DNA of 64,000 nucleotides from Gnetum montanum. Taxonomy: Eukaryota > Streptophyta > Gnetopsida > Gnetales > Gnetaceae. Location of the stretch: the NCBI GenBank assembly GCA_015680685.1, contig MNCI01023742.1, positions 805,014-869,013 of the forward strand. The letters are read 5' to 3'. Within the stretch, counting starts at the first letter, position 1; the number at the start of each line of letters is the position of its first letter. Below the pieces are notes generated by a model, which was not told the DNA's origin, made no database searches, and was given only the letters and a program-made list of their open reading frames with translations. Below are positions 1-11,749 of this stretch, piece after piece. A program made the translations under genes and the position numbers.

Positions 1-19
1 CTAGCTTACACGCTTTCAT

Positions 20-140
20 GTGGCCCAAAAAGGCCTTAAACTAAACCGTGGCCCGAAAAGGCCTTAAACTAAACCATGGCCCGAAAAGGCCTTAAACTAG
101 AACAAGTGGCCCGAAAAGGCCTTAAACTACCACCTTTTCA
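20..140. repeat. Short tandem repeat, about 4 copies
   Basis: Four copies of a unit containing GGCCCGAAAAGGCCTTAAAC stand 25 to 31 bases apart. The core holds a near-palindrome around GGCC. No coding potential is evident. The following repeat (262-640) shares the TAAACT ending, so both may derive from one evolving array, possibly the 3' untranslated part of the gypsy element to the right. Confidence 0.85.
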
Positions 141-261
141 CTTTATTTTCTATTCACTTGTGCATTTCAATTCATGTTTTCTGCAGTGGCTATTTAACAT
201 TGTTTTCTCTAGTTGCTTTTGTTTACAGGATCATACGGACACACATGCCTACATCCACATA

Positions 262-640
262 GTCCTGGATTATGACTTAAAACTAATACCACAGAACAGT
301 CCTGGATTATGACTTAAAACTAATACCACAGAACAGTCCTGGCATCATGACTTAAAACTGATACCACAGAATGTCCTGGCGTCATGACGGTAAACCGACA
401 CCACAGAGCTCTGTCCGACATGACACTAAACTGTCACACTCATTCACCAGAGTCTACTAAGACTATAAACTAGCTTGCCTCTTCATAGTCCTCCATGACT
501 ATAAACTAGCATTGTACAGTCCGCTACGACGATAAACTGGCAACGTCCAACGGGTTATGATGTAAAACTAACCCATGAAAGTCTACTAAGACTATAAACT
601 GGCCAGATCATTTCTAGCACATTCATCTGCTACTATAGTT
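262..640. repeat. Degenerate tandem array, period about 37 bp
   Basis: Four units with the pattern CCTGG..ATGACTTAAAACT..ACCACAGAA lie at 262-410. They grade into looser units of the form GTC...GACTATAAACT(A/G)GC up to about 600. Divergence rises from left to right. No gene is visible here. Confidence 0.7.
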
Positions 641-1980
641 CTTGACATGCCTGCTGTATCATTCATCACACCGGCTTTGACAACACTATTGCTGCTCATT
701 CTATTTGCCTCAAGTTTCACATGGCGTCTCCATTTGCATCAGTCACATTCATGCCTGAAGTGTTCGCTAACTCATTCACTTGTGGTTTTCATGTCTTCTT
801 GGAGTTGTGTTTGCAGGATGACACCCAGTGGTGCTTGTACACGGATACACTTCATCACGGTGACAAGGGGCCACATTGTTTCTAACGCACGCAACTAGGT
901 TAATCAATCTAGTCAAAAGTACATTCCTGGTTCCCAATACATTCTCCATTTCCCCAACACTCTTATTCCCTTTCCTACCCGATTACATTTCCCAGATACA
1001 CCCAGTACCCCAAAAAATTCGAGCCTACTGTTACACGCTATGACACTCTCAAGCAACTACAACACATAATATGGCACATGAGCATGAGTGCAAAATTGAA
1101 AGAAAGCTCTTTCCAAAACAAAAAACAAAAAAAAACAACAAAAAAAAGAGAGCAAAAACAACAAAAGAAAAAAGAAAAAAAAAGCAAAGAAAGAGAAAAG
1201 ATCAAAGAGCAAAATGAACCACAAAACCCTTGGCACTTCCCATAAGCCCCAGGTAGGAAGGCAGTTGTCTTGGAAACAAACACTCATGTCTCAAAAGCTC
1301 AAGTGACATCTCATTGCGTAGCTTTGGCTCTCCACCAATAGGTTTTCATTAACACCAAAAAAAGGGCCTGTTCCTCCAGAGAACGTAACCCACCATCACA
1401 TGGCCAACAAGTCCTCTTAAACACTAAACAAGAGTCTTGTTCCGCCAAAGGATGCCCCTCTCATGCCTTGATTCCGAGTCTGCTAAACAATGGCTATTGT
1501 CAAGGATTAGCATGACCCGTATACACACCAAAGCATCCCCTTTACCATGCGCAATCCCTTGCTCAGTTCCCAATCCCCATAATTTCCATCTCCCAATCCA
1601 ACTACAAGCTTCATTTCCCAATCCCAAGTACTTTCGAACACAGTGCGATGACATCTGGCCAAGTGCCAAAGGACAATGTTTCTACCGAGTTTGCTTGTGG
1701 TGTTTTGTACTTCTTTGTCGATGCCTCTCGGGTCAATTCCTCCAGACATCAACAAAGAGGGGCCAATGAAACACCACAAAAAATTTTGGCTAACACTTGA
1801 AGACAGAAATTAAGCTAAGTCATGTTGGTCTTTAGCATGACCAAGCTTGAAAGCCTCAAAATAGCATCAAACGAAGTCAAAGCAAGCAAGTAAAAGTTTC
1901 CTGGGACCCACAGAAGACTACGATGACATCTGGCATCAAACTTGGCAAATTTTGAGCTCAAAATACTTGGTTTTCACTAA
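641..1980. other. No recognisable gene
   Basis: About 1.3 kb with no family I recognise. It includes an A-rich stretch (1110-1210), whose reverse complement gives a spurious Phe-rich open frame. The open frames here are short and have no homology I can name. It is probably decayed retrotransposon sequence. Confidence 0.6.
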
Positions 1981-2184
1981 GTATGCATCCTGTACGCTGG
2001 CCTACACATGCCCAGCGTAAGGCCCAGCGTACAGCAACTTTTGGGGCTCAAAAACTCCTCAAAACATGCTAAAGTGGAGTGTCTAGACCCCCCAGGACCT
2101 TCCCTAGGGTCCCCAGCAGGTCGCAGGCACTTGAAAATCCGATTTTGGGCTCCAAATGATGATCTTCCATTCCTATACGCCCAG

Positions 2185-2430
2185 CGTATACGCTGCTACA
2201 GTGTTTCAGCGTAAATGCTACAGTGTTCCAGCGTAAATGCTACAGTGTTTCAGCGTAAATGCTACAGTGTTCCAGCGTAATGTTACAGTGTTGCAGCGTA
2301 AATGCTACAGTGTTCCAGTGTAATGCTACAGTGTTTCAACGTAAATGCTACAATGTTCCAGCGTATACGCCAGTATCCATCAGCGTATACGCCAGCATCC
2401 ATCAGCGTATACGCCAGCATCCATCCAAGT
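2185..2430. repeat. Two adjoining 22-23 bp tandem arrays (CAGCGTAAATGCTACAGTGT and CAGCGTATACGCCAGCATCC)
   Basis: About eight copies of a 22-23 bp unit, AATGCTACAGTGTTCCAGCGT, run from 2190 to 2360 (alternating TTCC/TTTC). They pass directly into three copies of a second unit with TATACGCCAGCATCCAT (2358-2425). Palindromic GCGTATACGC occurs in and around the second array. Related CAGCGT motifs recur at 1995-2035, 2440-2475 and, diverged, at 11450-11650. Confidence 0.9.
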
Positions 2431-2865
2431 TCACATGCCCAGCAAGTCCAGAGTATACGCCCAGCGTATACGCTGGCCTGATGTAGCATATACGCCCAGT
2501 GTATACCATGTTTCTAAATGTGCACGCCCGGTCTATACGCCACGTGTCTCCCAGTCCGATTTTCCCGGTAACCCTACCCCTAAAAATAGCCCAGTTTTCT
2601 ACGTTTTCAGGGTCGAAAAAATTTACCAGAGCAGACCCAAGAGCAATTACGCTGCAAACCAAGGCCGAGGCCTTTCGTCCACCTTGTGTCAAAGCCACAA
2701 CTACGTTTGGACTGGTGCACTTTGTAATCAATTCTCAATACAAAACAGTTTACATTTTGCCCAGATTTATTGCAGTTTTCTTTGTTTTTCAGTTTACGTT
2801 TACAGGCTCATTTACATTATCGTGCTTGTTTACGATTTACATTTAACGTGCATTGTTTACGTATA
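2431..2865. other. Retroelement 3' flank, no gene seen
   Basis: Repeat-flanking sequence with further TATACGCC motifs (2455-2550), then AT-rich sequence with repeated TTTACATT/TTTACGTT tracts (2745-2870). It lies directly 3' of the integrase remnant on the - strand, where an element's 3' untranslated region would be. No LTR boundary could be fixed. Confidence 0.4.
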
Positions 2866-3812
2866 ACCCAACATGTTGTAGCGGCAAATGTTGGGGAAGT
2901 CCTTGTTTGATCCGCGTGCGGACCATTCAAGGCACTCTACCTTCGTCCGTTCCAGCTTGCCCTCAAGCGGAGGCAGGGTCGACTGTGCTTGTCCGTAGAT
3001 CTTTCGGTGCTCGTAACGTTCCAGCCTTGCATCGACGATTTCGGTCGGTACAAAAGGATCATTCGAAGTAATGGGACCTGCAATTCAAGAGGTAACACCG
3101 CTTCAAATCCATATATAAGACTGTATGGGGTCTTACCTGTAGCTATCCTGCATGTCATGTGATAAGCCCAAAGCACATAGAGGATTTGTTCGTGTCATTA
3201 CCTCTTGCTGATACTAAGCATCCTTTTCAAATAGTTGATGATGACTTTATTGGTAGCCTCTGCTTGGCCATTTTCCTGGGGGTAATATGACGACGAGAAA
3301 GAATGTTTGATACCAAGGCTTTTGCAAAAGGCTTTAGTTTCCATACTACTGAATTGTGGCCCGTTGTTGCTAACAATAGTCATGGGAAGGCCAAAGCATG
3401 TAACTATATTGTCTAGCATGAACTTGCAAACTTGTTGGGATGTAGTCTTTCTAAGAGAAATAGCTTCTACCCATTTTGTAAAATATTTAGTTTCAGTAAT
3501 AATGAAACTATGCCCTACAGAAAAATTAGGTGTAATGGATCCTATGATGTCTAGTCCCCAACGTTGGAAAGGCCATGTGATTTGTGTGGTATGTAATTTA
3601 GTAGGCGATACGTGTATGAGGTTTCCATGGTGTTGACATACATCGCATGTCCTTACCTTGGTGACGCAATCGCATTCCATGTAAGACCAATAGTAGCCTA
3701 GATGTCTAATTTTTGCTGCCATCACCTTGGGAGCTATGTGTCCTCCACACAATCCCTCATGGACTTCATCAACAATTTTTTGTGCTTCATCCCCACTAAC
3801 ATAAGCTAGCAA
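2866..3812 (-). pseudogene. Retroviral-type integrase remnant (gypsy)
   Basis: The integrase would insert element cDNA into chromosomes. Visible are an HHCC zinc finger (HEGLCGGH then CDVCQHHG), the core with Asp in WGLDIIG, and the YYPQENGQAEATNK block carrying the catalytic Glu. The middle catalytic Asp, normally in a SDNGPQF-like motif, reads SNNGPQF, so the DDE triad is broken. A C-terminal part with TPYSLIYGFEAVLPLE continues at 2937-3176 after a break near 3180. It is downstream of the RNase H blocks. Loss of the active-site Asp and the frame break make it a pseudogene. Confidence 0.85.
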
Positions 3813-3920
3813 TATCCTATCATAAGAGTGTCTGCATAAAGCGTTGTCTCCTAAGAGGACATATTTCCATGCTCATTTTCATATTGCATCCTTTTGAGTA
3901 GGTGTCAAGTTGTGTGGAGG

Positions 3921-4145
3921 TTAACCATGTTGGAGGTATGTCTTAATGTTGTCATACCATTCTTGAGTATGTGCCGCTCTCACTGATGCAATGAGTGTTG
4001 TGTAAATAATAGGATCAGTGCATTCCACTATCAAAGTGGGCAAAGTAGCAAACATATGTGATGGCACGCTTAGTGCTAACATGGCTAATGCATCTGCTAT
4101 AGTGTTTTCACTGTAGGGCACATGTTGGACGTCTAGGGTTGCCAA
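3921..4145 (-). pseudogene. Linker between second RNase H and integrase
   Basis: An open segment with VQHVPYSENTIADALAMLA, which matches the end of an RNase H domain (the conserved H-x-xR-xNxxADxLA pattern) in gypsy polyproteins. The stretch after it leads to the integrase zinc finger. It is separated from the neighbouring blocks by stops and shifts. Confidence 0.65.
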
Positions 4146-4235
4146 CTAATTTAGCAAGTGCTTGGCCAAATCATAGTAAGGCCATGAATGTTATGCTTTA
4201 CAAGTGTATACCTCCGTAATTTGGTTAATAACTAA

Positions 4236-4511
4236 TTACGAGTCACCTCGAATTGCTAACCTTTGGATCCCCAGTTCTTGGGCTACTAGGATGCCTCTAA
4301 GGAGACCCTCGTATTCCACCACATTGTTTGTGCAAAGGAATGTGAAGTGATATGTGAAAGGTTGGATTTTCCTAGAGGGAAATGTGAGAATAGCAATAGC
4401 ACTACCACCTTGTGTAGTTGAATCCCTGTCAAAGTGGAGAATGCCTTTGAAGTCTGTTGGTACTGGCCTTACGCTATTAACATGTTCATTTGGGAACTCA
4501 AGTTCTATCAC
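4236..4511 (-). pseudogene. Second (archaeal-type) RNase H domain, N-terminal part
   Basis: This part would degrade the RNA strand of RNA:DNA hybrids or serve a structural role. It contains LHFDRDS, TNNVVEYEGLLRGILVAQELGI and IRGDS, which match the fold and spacing of the extra RNase H found downstream of the ordinary one in Tat/Ogre gypsy elements (usual pattern: FDGS, NNxAEYEAL, GDS). The first motif reads FDRDS, and Ala of AEYE is Val. It continues past a gap into 3921-4145. Confidence 0.8.
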
Positions 4512-4619
4512 TACCTAGTCATTGATAGGCGAGGCTATAAGTTTCATAGCTATAGCTTGACCTTTTACATATGGTTATGCTATATAGTGTAGGTCAAATT
4601 TTGTGGTTATGGCCTTCCA

Positions 4620-6045
4620 TCAGGCTATCCTACTACTTTTGTATATGTTGGTTGTAATAGCCCGAAGTATGTTATTCTTGCAAATAATGTTTACTTGGCT
4701 ACAAAATAAGTAATGCCTCCATTTTTTCAGCACAAATACTAAAGCAAGATAATTTTTCTCTACTTTGGTGTATTTGGATTCATAAGCTACCAACGCATGG
4801 CTCAGGTAATAGATAGGAATTTCAGAACCGTCATTCCTCTTTTGGAAAAGCAAGGCAGCGATAGATGTATCTAAAGTAACAAGAAAAATGTAAAAAGGTT
4901 TGTCTCTCTGCAGAGGATAAACAATGGGAAGATGGACAAGCTCTTTCTTTAATTTTTCAAAAGCTTCTTGACATTGGTTTGTCCACTCAAAGTTAACACC
5001 CTTTTTAAGCAAGTGTTGCATTGGGTGCAATTTGTTAGTTAACCTTGTGATAAATCTTCTTATGAATTGTACACTGCCCTATAACCCATGCAATTCCTTA
5101 AGGTTTGTAGGTGGTGCTAAGTTAATGATAGCTTTAACTTTATCGGGGCCTACACGTATCCCCATTTCCAACACTACAAAGCCTAACATGCATCTAATTT
5201 TGACTTCAAAAACACATTTTCTGGGGTTGAGGCGTAGCTCATGCCTATGACAATGTTGAAGGACCAAGTTTAGGTTGTTTGCATGATCAGTGGCTTTTTT
5301 AGATTTAACGTCTATATCGTCCACGTAATCATTTAGCTTCTCTAAAAGATAGTCACTAAAGATGTAATTCATCACCCACTGATACGTTGCTCCTGCATTC
5401 TTTAGCCCGAAGGACATCATCGTGTAACAAAAGGTTCTCCAAGGGGTCATGAAGGTAGTTGCTAACTGATGCTCTGGGTTTATGCAGATCTGATTATAGC
5501 TTGAGAACCCATCCATAAAGGACAGTAAGGCATGATCGGCTGTAGTATCGATAAGTTGGTCAATGCTAGGCAATGGGAAATCGTCTTTAATCGTTACCTT
5601 ATTCAAATCTTGGAAGTCTATACAGATTCATATACCCCTATTTTTCTTGGAAATGACTACAATGTTTGATACCCATTCCGAATAATCAACCACCCGAATG
5701 AACCCAGCTTGGTAAAGTTTAGTGATTTCGCTATGCACGGCTAAGGTGATCTCTGGTTTGATCTTGCAATCCTTTTGTTTAACTACTTTGACTCATGAAT
5801 CTAGTATGATATTGTGTTGTATGATGCATAGGTCTAAGCCTAGCATATCTTCATACAACCATGCAAACACTTCAGCATTATCATTGAGGACTCTAGAGAT
5901 GCTTTGTTTAACCTGTGACTTTAGTAATGAGCTAACTTTTAATGTTCTTGCCTCCCCTTTGGATGTATTCATGGGGATTTCAATAAGAGGATCCTTAGTT
6001 ACATCTTCAACCTCTATATCTAGAGTTTGGACTAGATGTTCAAGC
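4620..6045 (-). pseudogene. Reverse transcriptase and RNase H remnant (gypsy)
   Basis: The RT fingers/palm lie in 5079-5790: ICIDFQDLNKVTIKDDFPLP, SFMDGFSSYNQI, PWRTFCYTMMSFGLKNAGATYQ and the catalytic YVDD box (YVDDIDVKS). The thumb/connection and RNase H follow at 4620-5030 with FEWTNQCQEAFEKLK, YYLSHAL and YTKVEKNYLALVF. Upstream (5790-6045) is an acidic linker, readable only across stops such as a TAG at the GHRLLDS-like position. The usual order and most motifs survive, but in-frame stops and a shift between RT and RNase H show it is dead. Confidence 0.88.
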
Positions 6046-6278
6046 TAGTCCAAGGATGTTTCTAAGGATGCTATGTTGGTATCATAGGGGGAAGGTTCCA
6101 AGTCTACCAACTCTATGTTCAAGTGCCTCATGAGTTTGCCATGGGGACCCATCAGAAATAAGGGCAAATGAAGATCATCATACATAGCCATTTTTCCACT
6201 CAAACCTAACACAATAAGCAAACAAACAAATTCAAGTAATAACTGCTTAAGACAGCAACATGTAATGAATATATGCAA

Positions 6279-7239
6279 AGCAATGATGCAACATTATAGA
6301 GTTGCCAATTTAATGTCTTGACGGACCGTAACTATGCAATATTATGAAAATAAGGCAAAAATTTTAGTGTATTTTGGTGTTACACTGCAATTGTGTGTTA
6401 CGCTGCAGTAGACATGGGGTGTCCCATGCTACGTTGTAGTAGACAAGGGCGTTTCATGTTACACGTGGGACGTGGAACGTCCTCATTACGCGCAGAACAT
6501 GGAATGCCCTGGAAAGTAACAGGTGTTGTAGCCCTATAGGCTATAAATAAGGGATTACCCATGGTAATCTTATCACTTTCACTGTCAAAGCTAACACCTA
6601 GAGTGTAGCATGATTGGGCTGAGAGATAGTGTAGTAGTCGCAGCATAGCAGTCGATACACCCAAGTTTGTCAGCGAGACAATGGCATGCAAGGGTGAACA
6701 TAGGCATCAAGGTCTTGCCAATGTAGATGAAGGGAAGAACACCCTGCAACATCTCCCCAAGGCATGCATTGAGGAACAACTAGAGGCACCATCTACCTAG
6801 TAAGTTGCTATGCTACCCTTGCCTACATTGTACAATTTATTGCATTGGTCTACTATTGTCATGGCATTGGCTACTGCTGCAGCTACCACACTACAATTAT
6901 TACACACCGCTTCCATGGTCGCTATTGTTATGAGTAGGGTGATGTATCATTTTGAGGGTTTTAGAGGTTCTAGGTGGCATAGCATGCATCTCTGTTAGCA
7001 TAACATGCATCCCAGGTAGCGTAGCACATGTTCTGGTTTACTTTTGTTTCATTTCATGCAACAGTACAGGGCTAGGGGCTATGTTTCCCTTGTTAGTGTG
7101 ACCGACAGGCTGCGTTATGTTTTCAATGCTACATTGTTATTCTGCTACACTAATATGCTATGTTGCTATGTTTCTACACTACTACATTACGCATGATGCA
7201 GCTGTTACACTACGTGGGGCATAGTCATGGTGCTGTGCA
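6279..7239. other. CTATGC/CTACGT-rich region, no gene seen
   Basis: The region is rich in diverged GCTACGT, GCATAGC and TGTAGTAGAC motifs. Similar motifs occur at 14740-15360 in the presumed LTR, so this may be a related LTR or promoter region. No protein family was recognised. Confidence 0.45.
6541..6552 (+). promoter_or_regulatory. TATA-box-like element (GGCTATAAATAAGG)
   Basis: A good plant TATA consensus sits on the + strand, about 1.2 kb before the first + strand coding remnants (7.75-11.1 kb). It could be the core promoter of a + strand LTR, but the LTR ends cannot be defined. Confidence 0.4.
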
Positions 7240-7470
7240 TGACACAGTCGCTACTCTGCATAGGGTGCACTCGCTATGCTATGCTATGTGTAGTGCAATC
7301 TCTACTCTGTGCAAAGTGTATCTGCTATGCTATGCTACGTGTAACGTAGCCACTATGCTATGTAGGATGTACTTGCTATGCTATGCTATGTGTAATGTAG
7401 CTGCTATGTTGTGCAAGGTGTACCTACTATGCTACGCTACATGTAACACCCTGCCACACTACATGTAATG
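7240..7470. repeat. 60 bp minisatellite, about 4 copies
   Basis: The unit contains CTATGCTATGCTATGTGTAATG followed by TAGC(C/T)(A/G)CTATG and a GTGCAAGGTGTA-like segment. Because 60 is divisible by 3, one + strand frame stays open and gives a 20-residue Cys/Tyr/Leu-rich repeat. This is a by-product of the period, not a likely protein. Confidence 0.75.
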
Positions 7471-7749
7471 CAGCTGATATGCTACATGGGACAAGTCATA
7501 AAATTTGAACTTATAATTAACAATTGGCTTTGTTTCATTGTGCCAGGGACATATTGTTTCATACTTGGAAAAAATCTGTACACCAAGGGCTATGCTACGC
7601 TATTAGTAATCATCACTTGGACACTATAGTAATGCTTTCTACTATGTCATGCAGGGTCATGTTGAAACCCATCTTGATCAAACTTATGTGCTACCTAAGT
7701 GCTACCAGTGGCCAACGTCCCCCCCTCCCCATGCATGAGTAAGGGACTA

Positions 7750-10700
7750 GGCAGTCTGGTTTTGGGATGGCACATAGGAATTCCTAGAGTTCCTCCTTTG
7801 CCACTTCAATGTGATAGTATGGTCACACTTGTCAACTAAGACAACCACTATTCTTGTTGAAACATTTTTTCCTGGGGCAAATCGAGGCATCTTGAAGTTT
7901 ATGCCTAATGGGTCTATTAAAGGAGAAGGGGTCGAGAGCTCAAATTGGTGCCTAAGAGGTTTGAGATGCTTGTGTTGGATTTGGGCTATGCCCAAATTTA
8001 AGTGTTACCATAAGAACAACACCTTGTTTGTTGCTTGTCACATGGGTACTTTCTTCTAGAATCCACCTGGGACCATCTACTATGCCACCAAGTCAGTCCT
8101 ATGAAGATTTTTTATACATGTTGTATCATTTTTCTTACATAGTTGAAATGTTTATTACATTCTATATGTCACCAGGTTTGTAATTGATAAGGATGGGTTC
8201 CACGATCAAGAGGGGGCATTGGCATTGGCCCAAATAGTCTTACAAAAGTTCTCTTTTGTTGGGAACATGTGCATCAGCATTATAGAACAACTTAGAATCA
8301 AGTTTAGGACTTACCCAACCAATTATGCTAATTTTTACCTAAAATGTGAAGAAATTGGATGGTTGGATGGTGGGTGGATGTCCCGTCGTGCGCCTACCAT
8401 GAAAGAAGTTCTGGTGGAAATGCCACCATTCCCCATGCCATTTACACCTAGTGAGCTAAGTTGTGCATGCCCCTTAATATGTCCTTGATTGATCAATTGA
8501 TTGATTATGTTGTCTTTGTTATTTTTATTATTATTATTGGTTATTGGAGTAGTGACCGAATCCCAAGAGGTTATGGTAGTCACCTCAAGTCGTGACAAAA
8601 CTAACCTCTTCTTCAAATATGGTGAAGTGGACGAGACACAACGCTAGTTATGAAATGGGGCCTCAACCACCCTTGTCCAAAATTTCTAGGAGGCTGGGCT
8701 CATGGACCCATTCTTAGTAGTAAATCTAAGCATTCCATCCATAGATATGCTTGCCCTTATTGATTCTTTTATGGAAAGAGCTAACTACTTTCACACACGG
8801 GTGCATAATATGCGGGTGGTGTTTGAGATCATTGACAGCCTTTTAGCAGATCTCTTCGGTGTTCCTTCCGATGGCTTACATGTAGGGGAGAAGAGTGGTA
8901 GAGATGTAAACTATCGAGGGGACATAGAAAAATGGCTAAGGACAAGCAAAGATTGAAAGGGGATTTACATGCAAATATCGAAAGGGGATTTACATGCAAA
9001 AGGTTGAGCTAGAGGTACCCCATAAGGTTTACCCTATCTTCTGGGCTCGTGCTTTTCCTAAGTTACTCTCCAAGGAAAAATCCTTGGAGTAGAGTAGGCT
9101 TGGATTATGAGGGATGTTATGGAAGAAGTGACTCGCTATAATTGGGCCAAGTGTCTCACCGAGGGTTTGCGAGCTGAAATGGTTAAGCTTCATGAGAAGT
9201 TTGATGCACATTTTAATGTGCATTTCATCTTTTTCATTGTTTCCTACAACGGTTCGCTGAATTCTTAGTGGTCTAAGAGAATGGCATCTGGGTATTGCAG
9301 GATTGAACCCATATATCCAAACCATGGATCTACCAAGTATTCCACACCACTCGATGCTAGGACCCCCCAAAAGTTGTCAGGGAGTCTTTTTCAATGACAA
9401 CGAAGGATTGGGTGCGATGGCCCTTTCATGCACCGGACAGCATTGGACCAGCGTCTCCCACTAGCACAGGCAACGCCTCATTGTTGAAACAGTGAAATCA
9501 AAGTTGCAACGCAAGAAGTCTCATCCCATGGAAGAGCCTTCATGTGCCAGTGAAGAAAGAGGCAAAAGGCTGCAAATCAAGCTTCGCAAAGTGCAACCCA
9601 CAATTGCTGGTGAGTACAGTTTAACTATCCTGTTAGCTAAAGCTACCTTCCCCCCTTTTTTTACATTAGACTAGTATGCTCAATTTAGACATATTTGATA
9701 GATGAAGAAGAAGAATATTTGGCCCCTGAGATAGGGGCCCCTGCTATAGAAGAAGAAGAGGCCCCAGCTACAAAGGAGGAGGTCCCTGCCATATAGGAAG
9801 AGGCCCCTGTTTCAAATGAACCTTTCATAGATTGTGCCCCGACACCTAAGAGGCACATGACGATTGAGGACACTACTACATTATTAAGTCAGCTTGAGGG
9901 GGAAGGGCTACAATTTGACACTGGTGAGTTTGACAGTTTGTTTGACAATGTGTTGATGGACGATTCCCCCAATTTCACCCCTAAGGGTTTGCTAGGTAGG
10001 AGCTTTGAACTGTCATTTATGTTATTTTTCAATTTTTTTCCTCTTCTTTACCATGCTAACATGTTTTTTTGCATAGAGGACACTACTACTAAGGCTCCTA
10101 ATTCTTCCTCCTCATTTCACCTCCAACCATGGACTGAGACCCTAGATAAGTTTACCTTTATGGAGGGGGTAGTTAATGATATGATCAACTGTTTAAGGCA
10201 AATTGATCCAAAAATAGGTTTTTTTGCATTACGACATTTTCACTCTATGTCATTATATTATTACCATCATCTCATGACTCATGCTTCCTCATGTTGGATA
10301 TAACAGCTTCTTGATTGAAGTGGGACCCAAGATAGGTGGTTGAAGTTGACGCTATACCTAAACTCCCACCAGATGTAACCAAGGTACCTTGTAATATATA
10401 CAAGAAGGCAAGTAAATGCACACTGTACTTGGCAAGATCTCTATGGGAGAGTAGGTATGTCAATGAAGACCTCTAGAAGCAAGTCCAGAAGCTGGAGAAG
10501 GAGAAAGTTAGCCGAATGGTTGAACTGGAAGATCTACGGTCAAGAAATGAGTTCTTGATGGCCCGTGATACTTTTGATGGTAGTTGGCATATGGCTGTGA
10601 TTGATTATGCAAGATATTGTCACCCATATGAGGTAAAAATGAGGCTACATGTGAAATAATTGAGCAACACTTGCAGATGGATCTACTAGCCTACAAAAAC

Positions 10701-11068
10701 TAGGACTGGAAAGATTACAGTGTTAATGTGTATGAATGGGGGCAAGCATAGAAAAATCATAAGTACATGTACAAGGTGAAACGTGCTTCCTACCGTCAGA
10801 ACTATCAAGATGCTTCCGTTGAGTTGCATACCCATAAGTTATTTCTTGATGTAATCAGTGCTACCAAGGCCTATGAGAAATTTACGCAACAGGTGGTGGT
10901 GAGTGAATCTCCTAAGAGGGAGATGACCTTGCCTTCTAGGGAGACCACTACTACCACATTTTCTCTAAGGCCACCCACTTGGATAGCTATGGAGAAGGGG
11001 AAGATTGTGGCAAGCATTGATTTGGGGGAAGAAAATTGGGCCAACTTAACTGAGGAGGAGATTCTATG
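7750..11068 (+). pseudogene. Unidentified + strand coding remnants, possible transposon-borne ORF
   Basis: Open segments on the + strand at 7811-8059, 8219-8488, 8702-8956, 9492-9674, 9857-10303 and 10767-11069 have protein-like composition. Examples are RFVIDKDGFHDQEGALALAQ near 8175 and a charged heptad-like stretch with KQVQKLEKEKVSRMVELEDL near 10470. Frames change and stops intervene, and intron-like sequence (TTTTTTCCTCTTCTTT, 10030) may separate parts. I do not recognise the family. The order (globular part, acidic low-complexity part at 9700-9960, coiled coil at the C-terminal side) loosely resembles the second ORF of the element at 24.25-26.6 kb. The - strand gypsy gag and pol lie on both sides, so this could be an insertion or an antisense ORF. 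Confidence 0.35.
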
Positions 11069-11749
11069 ATGCTTAGTGGCTGGCATGGACAAGATACCCC
11101 CAAAGATGGACACGGGCTCATCTTAGGTTAGCCACTCTAAGACACCACTAATTTTGGCCTAACACTTTGAAACAAGAACAACTCAAGCCCTTTTGAGCAT
11201 TCAAGAGGTAAAATTTGACTAAGGCATGAAACTCAAGTCCAGCTTGCTCAAGCCAACTTGATTACACTGTCAAGCTAGCTTGCCCTCAGCATGAGCAACT
11301 CCAACAGTTTCAAAATCAAATAAAAAAGTGGTCCAAATATAAGGGTGAAAGCCATCCTCAAGAGCCACTGATTTCCACTCCAAGTCTCAACATTCAGGAG
11401 TCCAAATTTCAAGCCAGACTACACAGTTTTTGTAGGTCACGCTACAGCATGAGTCCAGCGTGACCAACTCTGGGAGCCCCAAAACTGAGCCAAAATGACT
11501 TGATTTCAAGGGTGCAAGTCATCCTTAGGGTCCACTATTGATAACTATGGGTCCTAGCCTTTAAAAATTCTAGATTTTAGCTCAAGATTACAAGTTTTTG
11601 AGGTCACACTGTAGGTCACGTTGCCGCATGAGTCCAGCGTGACCTGCCCAAAACGGCTCCAAATCATACACATTCAATCTCAAATTTCCAGATCCAAATC
11701 GCACATAGGCAGGAAGTAGTTCTACTATTGAATATACCCAATCCCCAAA
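11069..11749. other. Spacer with CAGCGTGACC motifs, no gene
   Basis: Non-coding. Two blocks read GCATGAGTCCAGCGTGACC (about 11448 and 11628) within similar surroundings (CTCAAATTTC, GGGTCC). The layout resembles 1880-2475 to the left, suggesting the same type of retroelement region occurs twice. Confidence 0.45.

Larger units (their letters stand above)
2866..6278 (-). mobile_element. Ty3/gypsy retrotransposon pol block, Tat-like, decayed
   Basis: Reading right to left on the - strand the order is RT, RNase H, a second archaeal-type RNase H, then integrase. RT-RH before integrase defines Ty3/gypsy. The extra RNase H is typical of the Tat/Ogre branch in plants. Several frameshifts and in-frame stops interrupt every domain, so it is inactive. 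No protease domain was found. The matching gag is probably the block at 11.75-13.79 kb in the same orientation, with 6.3-11.1 kb inserted or rearranged between them. That link is inference. Confidence 0.85.

Noticed and set aside
1038-1287. Phe/Leu-rich - strand frames that look like membrane proteins
   Set aside because: They come from an A-rich tract on the + strand. Low complexity, no family.
7160-7468. Cys/Tyr/Leu repeat protein
   Set aside because: A by-product of the 60 bp minisatellite. The frame is open only because of the period.
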